A stretch of 64,000 bases of DNA, taken from Prevotella melaninogenica. GTDB taxonomy: Bacteria; Bacteroidota; Bacteroidia; Bacteroidales; Bacteroidaceae. The stretch spans positions 992,001 to 1,056,000 of the forward strand of contig NZ_CP072359.1 in NCBI RefSeq assembly GCF_018128065.1, written 5' to 3'. The translations under genes and the position numbers were made by a program. This document shows positions 10,016 to 18,898 of this stretch, in pieces (position 1 is the stretch's first letter; the number at the start of each line of letters is the position of its first letter). Under the pieces are notes generated by a model that ran no database searches, was not told the origin of the DNA, and was given only the letters and a program-made list of their open reading frames with translations.

Positions 10016-11268
10016 TTAATCTACTTGTTCTATCTGGAAACCAGCCTTGCGCAAATCGTCCCAGTAATGAGGATAAGATTTAGACACAACCTCAGGGTTA
10101 TTGATATGTATCTCGCCTAACTTAATAGCTAATGGGGCAAACGACATAGCCATACGATGGTCTTCGTAGGTGTCAATAATTGGTTGTGCCATTGGCTCAC
10201 AACGTTCGCCATTCCACGATAACGCAGTCCCATCCTCCTCATTGAGTAGATAGCCTAACTTCTCCATCTCTCTCTTCATGGCTTCAATACGGTCAGTCTC
10301 TTTAATCTTCAAACTCCCTAAGCCTGTGAAGTGGAAGGGGATTCCTAATATCGGACATACTGCAATGAGCGTTTGTGACAAGTCGGGCTGATTAGTAAAG
10401 TCATATTCCATCCTGTTCAACATTCGTGAATGGCGTGTCAATATGGCTTCAGACAATCTGTCGGTTGCATCTTTGTTGAAACCAGTCTTGACTCCCAACA
10501 GTGAGAAGATATATCTTACCGCAGAGTCGCCTTGCCGAGAGCCATCTTTCAATCCTTGCAAAATAACTTTTGAAGTCTGTTTATCTGTGAGCGCAAGAAT
10601 CTCATACCAATAGCTGGCTGCACTCCAATCGCTTTCTATGACGTAAGTTCGCTGTTGATAGACCTGTGGCTTCACACTGATAGTGTCAAAGTCGGACCAT
10701 TCTGCCGATACACCGAACTCGTGCATAAGATGTAGCGTAAGGTCTATATAAGGTCGGGAAATGATATTGCCCGTTAATCTTAGTTCTAATCCTTTTGTCA
10801 GAATAGGCGCAATCATCAATAGTGCAGAAATATACTGCGAACTGACATTACCAGGAATCTCCAGTGTTCCTCCTTCCAACTGTTTGCCACGAATGTGGAG
10901 TGGGGGGTAGCCTTCTTCGCCAACATACTCAATCTCTGCTCCTAAATAACGTAGTGCATCGACGAGAATACCAATCGGCCGGTGTTTCATACGTTCCGTT
11001 CCTGTGATTGTGTACTCGCCATCAGTCGCGCTTAGATAAGCTGTCATAAAGCGCATTGCCGTACCCGCAGCTTTGATGTCAATCACATCCGACAGCTTTC
11101 TTAGCCCACGAATGATGACCTCTGTGTCGTCACAATCCGATAGATTATCAGGCATCATCCCTCCCTTTGTGAGTGCTTGGATAATCAGTGCACGATTACT
11201 GATACTTTTGATGCTGGAAGCGTGATTGATGTATCAATATGTTTGGGGCAAGTTATGATGTATTGCAT
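10016..11268 (-). CDS. aroA: 3-phosphoshikimate 1-carboxyvinyltransferase (EPSP synthase), apparent N-terminal frameshift
   Basis: The long open frame (10016-11158) encodes the EPSP-synthase fold with family blocks GTAMRFMTAYLS, RPIGILVDAL, GNVSSQYISALLMIAP, ESDWSAASYWYE, LKIKETDRIEAMKREMEKLG and DTYEDHRMAMSFA. The enzyme joins shikimate-3-phosphate and PEP in chorismate synthesis. It lacks the expected N-terminus, but that part is present just upstream in another frame. The ATG at 11266-11268 begins MQYIITCPKHIDTS and continues to LPASK. The frame must then shift to read SISNRALIIQALTKGG into the main frame. A single missing base in the T4 run at 11206-11209 (A4 on the coding strand, A5 expected) explains this. 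The lost segment carries the catalytic Lys and S3P-binding residues, so the short form alone would probably be inactive. Confidence 0.88.
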
Positions 11269-11343
11269 GTGTATTTAGTGCAGATTTATGATACGACAAA
11301 ATTACAAAATAAACTTGGTATATGAGAAAAAGAAGTCCAAAAG

Positions 11344-11375
11344 TTTGCTAATATGATGGAAAGTAATTAATTTTG
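11344..11375 (+). promoter_or_regulatory. Promoter for tRNA-Pro
   Basis: TTTG at 11344-11347 and TAATTTTG at 11368-11375 are separated by 20 nt, matching the Bacteroidetes -33/-7 consensus. The tRNA starts 17 nt after the -7 box. Confidence 0.7.
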
Positions 11376-11392
11376 CAATGCTTTAAACGGAA

Positions 11393-11467
11393 CGGGATGT
11401 AGTTCAGTAGGTTTAGAATGCTGGTCTGGGGGACCAGTGGTCGCCAGTTCGAGTCTGGTCATCCCGA
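11393..11467 (+). tRNA. tRNA-Pro (anticodon GGG)
   Basis: A 75-nt cloverleaf. The acceptor stem is CGGGATG paired with CATCCCG, with discriminator A. The D arm contains GTTCAG...TTTAGAAT. The anticodon stem CTGGT/ACCAG holds loop CTGGGGG with U33, anticodon GGG and G37. The T arm is GCCAG-TTCGAGT-CTGGT. C1-G72 and G37 are typical of bacterial proline tRNAs. CCA is not encoded. Confidence 0.95.
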
Positions 11468-12589
11468 CTGAAATAAATTAAAGATGCTGAACCTCAAGTA
11501 ATTATTTTTGGTCGTTGGCAAAGTAGTCGGTGAATAGTCGGTGAACTTTAATTTAATAGAACAAACAGTATTCAATAGGGCATTTCACGCAAAATTAGGA
11601 AATGTCTAAAAAATCTCCCAAAAACAGTCAAACGGCTCAGTAGGGAAAAGTTGGAGGAAAGGTACATAAAAAGCTAATTATAAAAAGTCCTTCTAAACTT
11701 TGTAATAATAAATATCCCCAAATACGAGAGATATTATTACGGATAATAGAAGGATAGTTTTATTTTAGTTTGCTGTCACTTTTAACATTTCCTGTATCTT
11801 ATTGTGATATAACATTTTAAGAGCCTACTATAACTGACAGGAGTGACAGGAGATTTAGTTTATGGGTCGCTCGGTAAAAACAAAATTAGCTGATTGATAT
11901 ATATATACTTTGCTGGTTCTTCCGAAATATGAAGTGACAAAGTAAGTCTCTTGTAATATAGCACGTAGAGAAAGGGGGAACGCGGAGGTGAACGCCATCT
12001 CACAGAGGTGCGAAAGCACAAAGAGCAGACAGGGGCGTAGTGTGCAGGTTGCTGATATCTTTGAAGACAAACGTTATATATACTTTACATACAATCGCTC
12101 CAACAAAATTTGCAATTATCCTTCTTTGCTCCACGCACCAGTGGTGTCTCCGTGTCAACCTTTGCTTTGTGATAAATCATCCTCCGTTCGCTCCGCCTCT
12201 GTGTACCTTTCTTCAAAGTACTAAACTCACGGGGTAAAACTCATTACGTCAAATACTTAAAACCCTTTATTCTTCCACGATACAAGTGAAAGAAAATATC
12301 AATTAAAGAAATTATCCCATCAATTTCATACCGAGCCCTTTATCTTTTCATTTCCATTCGTAGTCTTTCATTATATCTATTCTCACAATTGGTGTCATTC
12401 GTGGGCTTTCAATATATTTATTCGGCTCATTCGTAGTCTTTCAAAACCTACTCGGGTACGTCTCAGAATACGGGAACAGGTGTGCGGACAGGGATAAATC
12501 CCCAAACCACACACCTGTCATTAATATATACAGATGATAAAAAATATTATTCAGAAGTCCAGAGCTTGAGACCGTTGCTTCTGGCTCTG
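11468..12589. other. Gene-poor interval between tRNA-Pro and the IS element
   Basis: About 1.1 kb with no open frame that looks like a protein. It contains GTCGGTGAATAGTCGGTGAA (12-bp direct repeat), TGACAGGAGTGACAGGAG, and three copies of a CATTCGTAGTCTTTCA-like block near 12355, 12400 and 12427. A 9-bp inverted repeat (ACAGGTGTG at 12476-12484, CACACCTGT at 12510-12518) is also present. Its position next to a tRNA 3' end fits the remains of an integrated element, but no integrase or second attachment repeat was found. Confidence 0.4.
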
Positions 12590-14698
12590 AACCCAAGTTT
12601 AACCCCCACTTTCGCCTATTTCTTGCAGTGACCGTACTTTCCTCGTTTTTCTTATGGGCTCTGTGTCCTACAAATTTTATTCTTTTTGTATGGTGAGTGT
12701 TTTAAGTTCAGCTTATCGTATATCTGTTTTGCTTGCTTCGAAGGACTACTACATTGGCGCATCTCGATGGTTTCACCTAATGGATTCTTCCCTTTTGTTG
12801 TGACGAGCTTCTGGGTGCTCATACGTCGTACAATCTCGGTCCAGTAACAGGATTCTCCTTCTCGTTTTAATTGACAACGGATGGTGTTTACCACCCAGTA
12901 TAGGATAATAAACCGAAGAAAAGGTGTGCGTCACTTCGCTCATCTTTCTGATGATAGATAGGACGGAGGTTGAGATCATTCTTTAGTTGTCTGTTCGTAC
13001 ATTCTATCTCACGAATGAGATTGTAGTATTCCCATGTTACACGTTCAGAAAGTGTCCTGACATTGCTGCGGAGGAAATAGACTCTATGACCAGATTCCAT
13101 TGCCGAGAGGTCTTTTATCTCCCAGTCTACACGCAGCATCTCCTTGGGTTTCTTCTCATTTTTTATGTAGCTATCTGGTAGAACTTCGCTATAGAAGGGT
13201 ACTTCTATATGGCACGTCCTGTACGTTCAACAACCTTTTCATAGGTCTTTGTTCCACCTTTCTTGGAGATTCCATCGTTTATCCTCTGCAGTTCCATCTC
13301 AAAACGCTCTCTCCAAACCCTGTTCATGGACGACTCTGTCATAGCTTTCGAAGGAGATGTTATTTCGAGATAATAATCCTTATCATCCTCTGTCTTAACC
13401 TCTTTCAGCGTTATCTTCTGCCGACGGGCATCCATTACTGTAACGCTCTTATTATCATCACTGAGCATATAGTCCTTCATTTGCGTACGGGATACGCAGA
13501 GATAATTGTAACCCTTTTTCTTTATTAGCTCCAAGTTCTCTTCCGTGGCAACACCTGCATCCATGACAACAAGCGTATCCTTTGTCCGTGATGGATTCTT
13601 CTTTGCCAGCGTGTCAATCATATCGGGCAGAGACTTGGGGTCTGCTGTATTACCCTCCAAGATAGAAGAATAACGTATAAAACCTTCTTTATTGATACAT
13701 AGTGCAAGTACAAGTAGCTTACAGTCAGAGCGTTTTTCTTTTGATCGACCGAACTTAGCCTTGTCGCTGTTACGCTTACTGCCCTCGAAATAGAAGTTGG
13801 TTAAGTCGAAGAGCATCAACTTGTTGTCTATATTAAAGAGATCGTCAGTAACGTTGCACAGATGACGCTCTAACTGTTCCTTTAGTTCATATAATTTGTC
13901 AGTGACTTTATACAGAGAATTGATTCCTGGTGTCCAGCCAGGAACTCCACTATAAAGTTCACCAGCAGCAGAGTTATCGCGCAAATAATAATAAGACGAA
14001 CGTTCAGAAACTGCATATACTGTGCGAACAATCAATGCTGACAAAGCCGTGTGTATCGTATTCTCCGTCCAGCCGTTTCTGCGCAGGAAACCCTCTAATT
14101 GCAGTTTGTCTATCGTCTGCTTACAGAGCCACTCAGTACCGACATTCCTTGCGTCAGTATATTTTGCCGTCTCAAGGTCAACGTAGTTCTCATATTTTCT
14201 CAGCGACTTCTGCTCTTCCTTGTTAAACCTATCGATTCCACCTTCTTTCTCCATACGGCTCCACCATTCGTCAGCCTTTGCCTGTTCAATAGGAGTAAGT
14301 CCCTCAAGGCGTTCTTTGAAAAGCGAGGGTGTACTTCTGGTTTTGAAGCGTTCGGTAAGTGCGTATGCAATTTTTCGAACCTGTACGGTAGTAAGTGAAG
14401 GTTCAAAACCGATGTTCAACAAAATTAGCGAATGTACATGACCCTGCACGTCACGATATGACTCCTTGATGCGATAATAAGGAGCCATGTCGCCTGTTGC
14501 AGGGTTGAATCGTGTCTGTACATTTGCGTGCATGAGTGCAAAGTAACAAAATAATTTTGATATGACGGTGTCCTACAATTCGGATTTTAACCCTCGTGAC
14601 AATACCCTATACTTGATTATCAATCATTTATCAAATTGATACTACACAAAACATCCCGAATATTTATGAAAAATAATTTTGCCAGTTAAACTTGGGTT
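12590..14698 (-). mobile_element. Decayed IS1634/IS4-superfamily insertion sequence
   Basis: The element is bounded by a 14-bp perfect inverted repeat, AACCCAAGTTTAAC, at 12590-12603 and its complement at 14685-14698. This gives about 2.1 kb containing one broken DDE transposase gene. No target-site duplication is evident at the two outer flanks. The ends are inferred from the inverted repeat alone. Confidence 0.65.
12652..14533 (-). pseudogene. IS1634-like DDE transposase, broken by two frameshifts
   Basis: The first 442 codons (14533 to 13205) carry the N-terminal region and two catalytic acidic blocks (MLFDLTNFYFEGS and TLVVMDAGVATEEN) and stop at GRAI. The next frame continues with EVPFYSEVLPDSYIKN and reaches the third catalytic region (NLIREIECTNRQLKND...HLFFGLLSY), ending at 12888. 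The third frame, from 12894, gives VVNTIRCQLKREGESCYW to the end at 12652. Both breaks are explained by an extra TA dinucleotide: ATATAG at the first break near 13203-13208 and CCTATACTGG near 12897-12906, where ATAG and CCTACTGG would restore the frame. The product as written would lack the catalytic Glu, so the element is probably inactive unless the breaks are sequence errors. Confidence 0.85.
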
Positions 14699-14718
14699 AA
14701 CATGTTTCTTTGTGTGAG

Positions 14719-14967
14719 TATGTAAATTATTTTCACACATCTTAAAGTTATATATGGTCATTTGGATTTGAAAAGACGCCCAATTGGCTTGCAAAACATG
14801 CCCTTTTGAAGTCTTACTAACGCCCTTTTGAGGTCCAATTAAGCACCTTCTGCAAGAGAGGCTTGTAACCATTTGATATTATGCGAGTTATAAATCTGCT
14901 TTTTATGCTCGTTTTGGGCTGTTTTTATAGAACTTTCCCTTGTGGTTGTGTAATGATTTTTCAAATC
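14719..14967 (+). repeat. Dispersed ~250-bp intergenic repeat, copy B
   Basis: Same block order as copy A: TATGTAAATTATTTTCACAC, GACGCCCAATTGGCTTG, TGCCCTTTTGA, CTTACTAACGCCCTTTTGA, CCAATTAAGCACCTT and a GTAATGATTTTTCAAATC end. It begins about 20 bp outside the right IS end, so the IS may have landed beside it. No gene lies within it. Confidence 0.8.
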
Positions 14968-15137
14968 GTTATCGCATTTTTAGGCATCAGGAAGGAAACG
15001 TTTTCAACTCTTTTATACCCACGACAAGCATCTACGTATTTAATGGAAGAGCCCTTTTTGTGCCCAGCGGCATTCCAGTCTATAATTTCTTTTCCAAAAT
15101 CCTGTGGCAGACTATAGTGAAGCGCATTTACTTTTTG

Positions 15138-16226
15138 CTATTCATTAACAGCTCCACATTGTGGGCATCTTCCCTTTCTGTGAAGGCGTACACCGCAATT
15201 TCCGCAATAATAGGTCTCACGGATCTTACGAAGATAGATTCGGAAGGCATAATAGATATAGACGATAAGAAGTGGATAACCTATATAATATAAGGTAAGC
15301 ACTGAGAAGACGATATAGTTTACAGCACATACTGCACCCAATCCGCTAAGATAGAGTAGGGCTTCGCCCGATTTTAGGAGTCTTCGTACATCGTCAATTG
15401 TGGCGATGCTGATGATGAGCATTGCCCACACAAGCACCAAGAAGATGTTGAGTAGTAAGGGTTGTGAGAAGGGATTAAGCGATGGGTGGAAGTAGAACTC
15501 ACGCCAGGTCTCTGGTGCAAAGAGTTGTATGGAAGCATAGAAAGCTGCAGATAGTGCCACGATGACAGCTAAGAGGGTAGGGTAGAAAGAGCTGATGTCG
15601 TTGAGATGCACAATATGTGCGTTCTTCTTCAATATCTTACGAGCTAAATACCCTACGCCCATAATTGAGATGACTATCAAGAAAATGAGCAGGTGAATGT
15701 TTGAGAAGGTAGAGATAAATTGCGAGATGGGGTCGGCAGGAACAACTTGTTTTAATAGTTGAGATTCGTGAATCCATCCAAAGGCATAGTCCTCTGTCGC
15801 TATTTGTACCCATACAGAATCTTGCTTATCATTCGGGAGAATACGTATGTCAGCTACAACAACTTCCTTTCCTTTCTTCACTGCAAAGGAATCGGTCTTC
15901 ATGTCGTTGACAGCCTCTTCTGGTTGTTGACGGAGAAGCATTAGCGAATCTGGTATAACAACAAAATTAAAGCCTTGCGAATAATGGTGTTTTACACGGA
16001 AAGCCAACGAGTCTACCTTGCTTCGTGTACCGCTCCACTCTATTTGGTCCTTATCATTTTGTTTCAATACAGAATCATCTCCTGCCTCTAAACGGCGGGA
16101 GATTTGTGCTTCCTGAATGCTATCGGGAAGTCGGAAAGAGGATGGGATCTTCTTATGATAACAGCCTGTAAACGAGAAGCTAAATAGTAAGAGAAGGATC
16201 ATCCCTATAATACCATTTCTTTGCAT
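15138..16226 (-). CDS. Membrane lipoprotein with C-terminal zinc ribbon, function unknown
   Basis: Starting at the internal ATG at 16226 gives MQRNGIIGMILLLLFSFSFTGC, a good SPII signal with lipobox FTGC. An ATG at 16307 would place 27 hydrophilic residues before it and is less likely. A soluble domain follows (about residues 25-165) in which WVQIATEDYAFGWIHES resembles an SH3-like module. Then come several membrane segments (LLIFLIVISIMGVGYL, LLAVIVALSAAFYA, LLLNIFLVLVWAMLIISIA and two more) and a C-terminal zinc ribbon (CGNCGVRLHRKGRCPQCG). It could sense the envelope or act as a scaffold; no activity is assigned. It is 26 bp or more downstream of the U32 gene on the same strand. Confidence 0.75.
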   Translation of the reverse strand: MQRNGIIGMILLLLFSFSFTGCYHKKIPSSFRLPDSIQEAQISRRLEAGDDSVLKQNDKDQIEWSGTRSKVDSLAFRVKHHYSQGFNFVVIPDSLMLLRQQPEEAVNDMKTDSFAVKKGKEVVVADIRILPNDKQDSVWVQIATEDYAFGWIHESQLLKQVVPADPISQFISTFSNIHLLIFLIVISIMGVGYLARKILKKNAHIVHLNDISSFYPTLLAVIVALSAAFYASIQLFAPETWREFYFHPSLNPFSQPLLLNIFLVLVWAMLIISIATIDDVRRLLKSGEALLYLSGLGAVCAVNYIVFSVLTLYYIGYPLLIVYIYYAFRIYLRKIRETYYCGNCGVRLHRKGRCPQCGAVNE

Positions 16227-16333
16227 AGAGCAATTATCAAATTTCTTTGTTGTTGAAGCCTGAGCATACTCTTGTCTTTTGGGGGCTGGTTGATTCGTAA
16301 TCATCATGATAAGTTATAGATTATGACTTTTGA

Positions 16334-18778
16334 TTATGTAACGTTGCACACATTCATCTGACAGTTCTTACAATCAAACTCTAAGCGAAAGCGACGTTTG
16401 TCGGGTAGTTCGAGGAAGAGAGGTTCACGCCAAGTGGGCTTCTGTCCACCCCATTTAACACAATAGCCAAGTGAATAACGAATGCAATGACGGCACTGCA
16501 TCAATAAATTAGAAACGGCTTCTTTATCGCCCTGAATTGAGAATGACTTATCAGTTGGTTTAGAGCCATTGGGAACGCCAGCAGGATATTGAAGCTCAAA
16601 GGCAGAATCGACTTTGGTCAGTCCTTGCTGTTCATAAAACTTGCGAGCAGCATCATTGGAGATATTATACAGATAAGGCAATTGCTGATATTGTGCTGGG
16701 TTTACCATTGAGAAATTCAGCTTTGGATCAGATTGCTTCTCCTTCGACTTTCTATGGATGGTCATACGTTGCATGTGCATGACTTGTTTGTCGAGATTTT
16801 CTATCACTATGCGACGCAAGTCGGCTAAGATGCTACTTGGAATGAAGTATTTGTCAGCTCCGTCAACTATCTCAACGTCTGCACATTCGTACACAGTATT
16901 ACCCAATTTTGTAAGCTGGCGTATGATGTTATCACGTTGAGGTTTTTGGGCAAGGGGAAGAGGAAGGGGGACCTCCCCCAGCCCCTCCAAAGGAGGGGAG
17001 AACCTAACGGGATGCTCGTTGGATATCGTTTCGTGAGAAGTTGGATTTGAAACAGGATGCAGGTCAGAAGTTTGATTTAAAATAGGATGCTGGTCAGATA
17101 TTTGATTTGAAACAGGATACTGGTCAGGTGTTTGATTTGAAGCAGGATACTGGTCAGGTGTTTGATTTAAAACAGGATGCTGGTCAGATGTTTGATTTAA
17201 AACAGGATGCTGGTCAGATATTTGATTTAAAACAGGATGCTGGTCAGAAGTTTGATTTGAAACAGGATACTGGTCAGATGTTTGATTTGAAACAGGATAC
17301 TGGTCAGAAGTTTGATTTGAAACAGGATACTGGTCAGATGTTTGATTTGAAACAGGATACTGGTCAGGTGTTTGTTCGTAAGATGAAGGTTTAGAGCCAA
17401 TCACCTCAGCTCTTGCCCATATCACCCCACGACTCTCCGTTAGGTGCTCCCCTCCTTCGGAGGGGTTGGGGGAGGTCTCAGGGGAGGTCCCAAACCACAT
17501 CTTTATCTGAATCTTACGTTCTGCGGTTTTTCCACTCAGTTCCTTATCAAACGCTTGGTCCTGATTACGATACAACCCCATACCAGGCTTTAAGCCTCGT
17601 GGCATTTTGAAAGGATAGAGGCGATTACCAACAGCACGGTTCACACGGAATCCCTCCAAGCGTGTTGCCTGACTTTCTGCATCACGTGAAAGGAAACATA
17701 GTCCGTCACCATTGGCAAAGTTTGCTGTGCTGGACACGTTGAAACTATCTCGTCTTATCTCTTTTACACGACCAACAAACTCACCCAAAGCCTTTGGCGT
17801 GTCGGGTGAGAAGATGTCTGCTTGTCTACCTTTGAGAAAGTAATTAGTATAACCACGATTGAAAGTCTTCTTCAAATCGGGTGTAAAGGAATAGCGAACA
17901 CGCCCCAACGAGGCTCGACGGAACTCGCCAGGATGCTTGCGGATAATCTCATCAATGCGTTTACTATAAGCTGAAACGACATTCTTTACATAGTTGATAT
18001 CCTTCAGTCTTCCCTCTATCTTAAAGGCACAAGCTCCTGAGCGCATCAGCGTTTCAAGGTTGTCAATCTGACTCATATCCTTCAATGAGAGGAGATGGCG
18101 TTGATGTTCGATAGTCTTTCCGTCAGAATCCTTCAAGTCGAATGCTAATCGACAGAACTGTGCACAAGCACCACGATTGGCTGAACGCCCAAAACTATAT
18201 TGTGAGACATAGCATACACCACTATAACTCACACACAATGCTCCGTGTATGAATGCTTCTAACTCAAGGTCTGGTAACTTTTTATGAATATCGCTAATCT
18301 CCTCAGCTGATAGTTCGCGAGCAAGTACAACACGGTCGAAACCCTGCTGGCTCAACCATTGTGCTTTCTCCCACGTACGTGTGTCACATTGTGTGCTGGC
18401 GTGAAGGGCTACGGTGTCGGGAACAATCTCTCTCACCTTACTCATCAATCCCATATCCTGTAAGAGGAAAGCGTCAACGCCAACGTCAACTAACGAGCGC
18501 ACCAAAGCGAGTGTGTCATCAATCTCATCGTTATAAATAATTGTGTTGATAGTCACGTGGACCGTTGCACCATACCGATGGGCATAATCGCATAACTTGC
18601 CAATATCCTCCACACTATTGCCTGCTGACTGACGAGCGCCAAAACGAGAAGCACCGATGTAAACGGCATCTGCTCCATGGTCAATAGCTGCTATTCCACA
18701 TTCGAGGTTTTTAGCTGGGGCGAGGAGTTCGATTGTGATGGGTGTTGGGTGATGGGTGTTGGGTGATGATGAATGCAT
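16334..18778 (-). CDS. rlhA: U32-family protein of the RlhA/YdcP type (23S rRNA C2501 hydroxylation), with large repeat insertion
   Basis: The N-terminal U32 domain has ELLAPAKNLECGIAAI, HGADAVYIGASRFGAR, LHASTQCDTRTWEKA and FIHGALCVSYSGVCYVS. It continues with GRSANRGACAQFCRL, whose cysteines fit an Fe-S site. The C-terminal DUF3656-like part ends with CRHCIRYSLGYC and FDCKNCQMNV. This layout matches RlhA, which hydroxylates C2501 of 23S rRNA. The E. coli protein is about 650 residues and this one is about 814. The excess is an insertion at about residues 427-605 made of two GC-rich palindromes and eleven 10-residue repeats of the type SDQYPVSNQT. The start at 18778 is the nearest ATG to the conserved domain; an ATG at 18874 would add residues encoded by another repeat family. 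Confidence 0.85.
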   Translation of the reverse strand: MHSSSPNTHHPTPITIELLAPAKNLECGIAAIDHGADAVYIGASRFGARQSAGNSVEDIGKLCDYAHRYGATVHVTINTIIYNDEIDDTLALVRSLVDVGVDAFLLQDMGLMSKVREIVPDTVALHASTQCDTRTWEKAQWLSQQGFDRVVLARELSAEEISDIHKKLPDLELEAFIHGALCVSYSGVCYVSQYSFGRSANRGACAQFCRLAFDLKDSDGKTIEHQRHLLSLKDMSQIDNLETLMRSGACAFKIEGRLKDINYVKNVVSAYSKRIDEIIRKHPGEFRRASLGRVRYSFTPDLKKTFNRGYTNYFLKGRQADIFSPDTPKALGEFVGRVKEIRRDSFNVSSTANFANGDGLCFLSRDAESQATRLEGFRVNRAVGNRLYPFKMPRGLKPGMGLYRNQDQAFDKELSGKTAERKIQIKMWFGTSPETSPNPSEGGEHLTESRGVIWARAEVIGSKPSSYEQTPDQYPVSNQTSDQYPVSNQTSDQYPVSNQTSDQYPVSNQTSDQHPVLNQISDQHPVLNQTSDQHPVLNQTPDQYPASNQTPDQYPVSNQISDQHPILNQTSDLHPVSNPTSHETISNEHPVRFSPPLEGLGEVPLPLPLAQKPQRDNIIRQLTKLGNTVYECADVEIVDGADKYFIPSSILADLRRIVIENLDKQVMHMQRMTIHRKSKEKQSDPKLNFSMVNPAQYQQLPYLYNISNDAARKFYEQQGLTKVDSAFELQYPAGVPNGSKPTDKSFSIQGDKEAVSNLLMQCRHCIRYSLGYCVKWGGQKPTWREPLFLELPDKRRFRLEFDCKNCQMNVCNVT
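16969..17000 (+). repeat. GC-rich palindromic element inside the RlhA-type gene (downstream member of pair)
   Basis: The core AGCCCCTCCAAAGGAGGGG is coding in frame and gives SPPLEGLGEV in the protein. It is inverted relative to the copy at 17446-17500. The two flank the 30-bp tandem repeat. Confidence 0.8.
17041..17370. repeat. 30-bp tandem repeat, 11 units, in frame within the RlhA-type gene
   Basis: Eleven units of 30 bp, each containing AGGATACTGGTCAG or AGGATGCTGGTCAG and TTTGATTTGAAAC or close variants. Because 30 is divisible by three, every unit encodes ten residues on the minus strand (DQYPVSNQT plus one). The units fall into GATACTGG and GATGCTGG subtypes arranged in blocks, which suggests expansion by duplication. 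Such an array is likely to vary in copy number between strains. Confidence 0.95.
17446..17500 (+). repeat. GC-rich palindromic element inside the RlhA-type gene (upstream member of pair)
   Basis: The palindrome CTCCCCTCCTTCGGAGGGG is followed by TTGGGGGAGGT and a partial second GGGGAGGT. It is in frame and encodes ETSPNPSEGGEH. It forms an inverted pair with 16969-17000. Confidence 0.8.
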
Positions 18779-18898
18779 ATTGTTGGGTGTTAGGTGTTGG
18801 GTGTTGATGGTTACTATTGTTGAGTGAAAGGTGTTGGGAGGTAATGTTAAGCAAAACTTACATTTCATTAACATCCATCACCTAACACCCATCACCCA
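18738..18898. repeat. TGGGTGTTGGGTGATGGG-type low-complexity arrays at the metA/rlhA junction
   Basis: A G-rich array (18738-18822) of GGGTGTTGGGTGATGGG units and a C-rich array in the opposite sense (18875-18898, CATCACCTAACACCCATCAC) lie around the start of the RlhA-type gene and the stop of metA. Related arrays occur at 20057-20085 and 25262-25446. Confidence 0.75.

Noticed and set aside
11855-12237. Overlapping open frames of 65-78 codons on both strands between tRNA-Pro and the IS
   Set aside because: Low-complexity or Cys/Ser-rich translations with no domain, no promoter and frames overlapping on both strands.
14881-15293. Open frames overlapping the right copy of the ~250-bp repeat and the zinc-ribbon gene
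   Set aside because: They run partly through the repeat and partly antisense to the supported minus-strand gene.
17041-17370. Possible CRISPR array
   Set aside because: The units are contiguous 30-bp tandem repeats without unique spacers, and no cas genes are present.
17107-17394. Plus-strand repeat frame (KQDTGQVFDL units)
   Set aside because: It is the antisense reading of the in-frame 30-bp repeat in the RlhA-type gene; the flanking conserved domains are on the minus strand.
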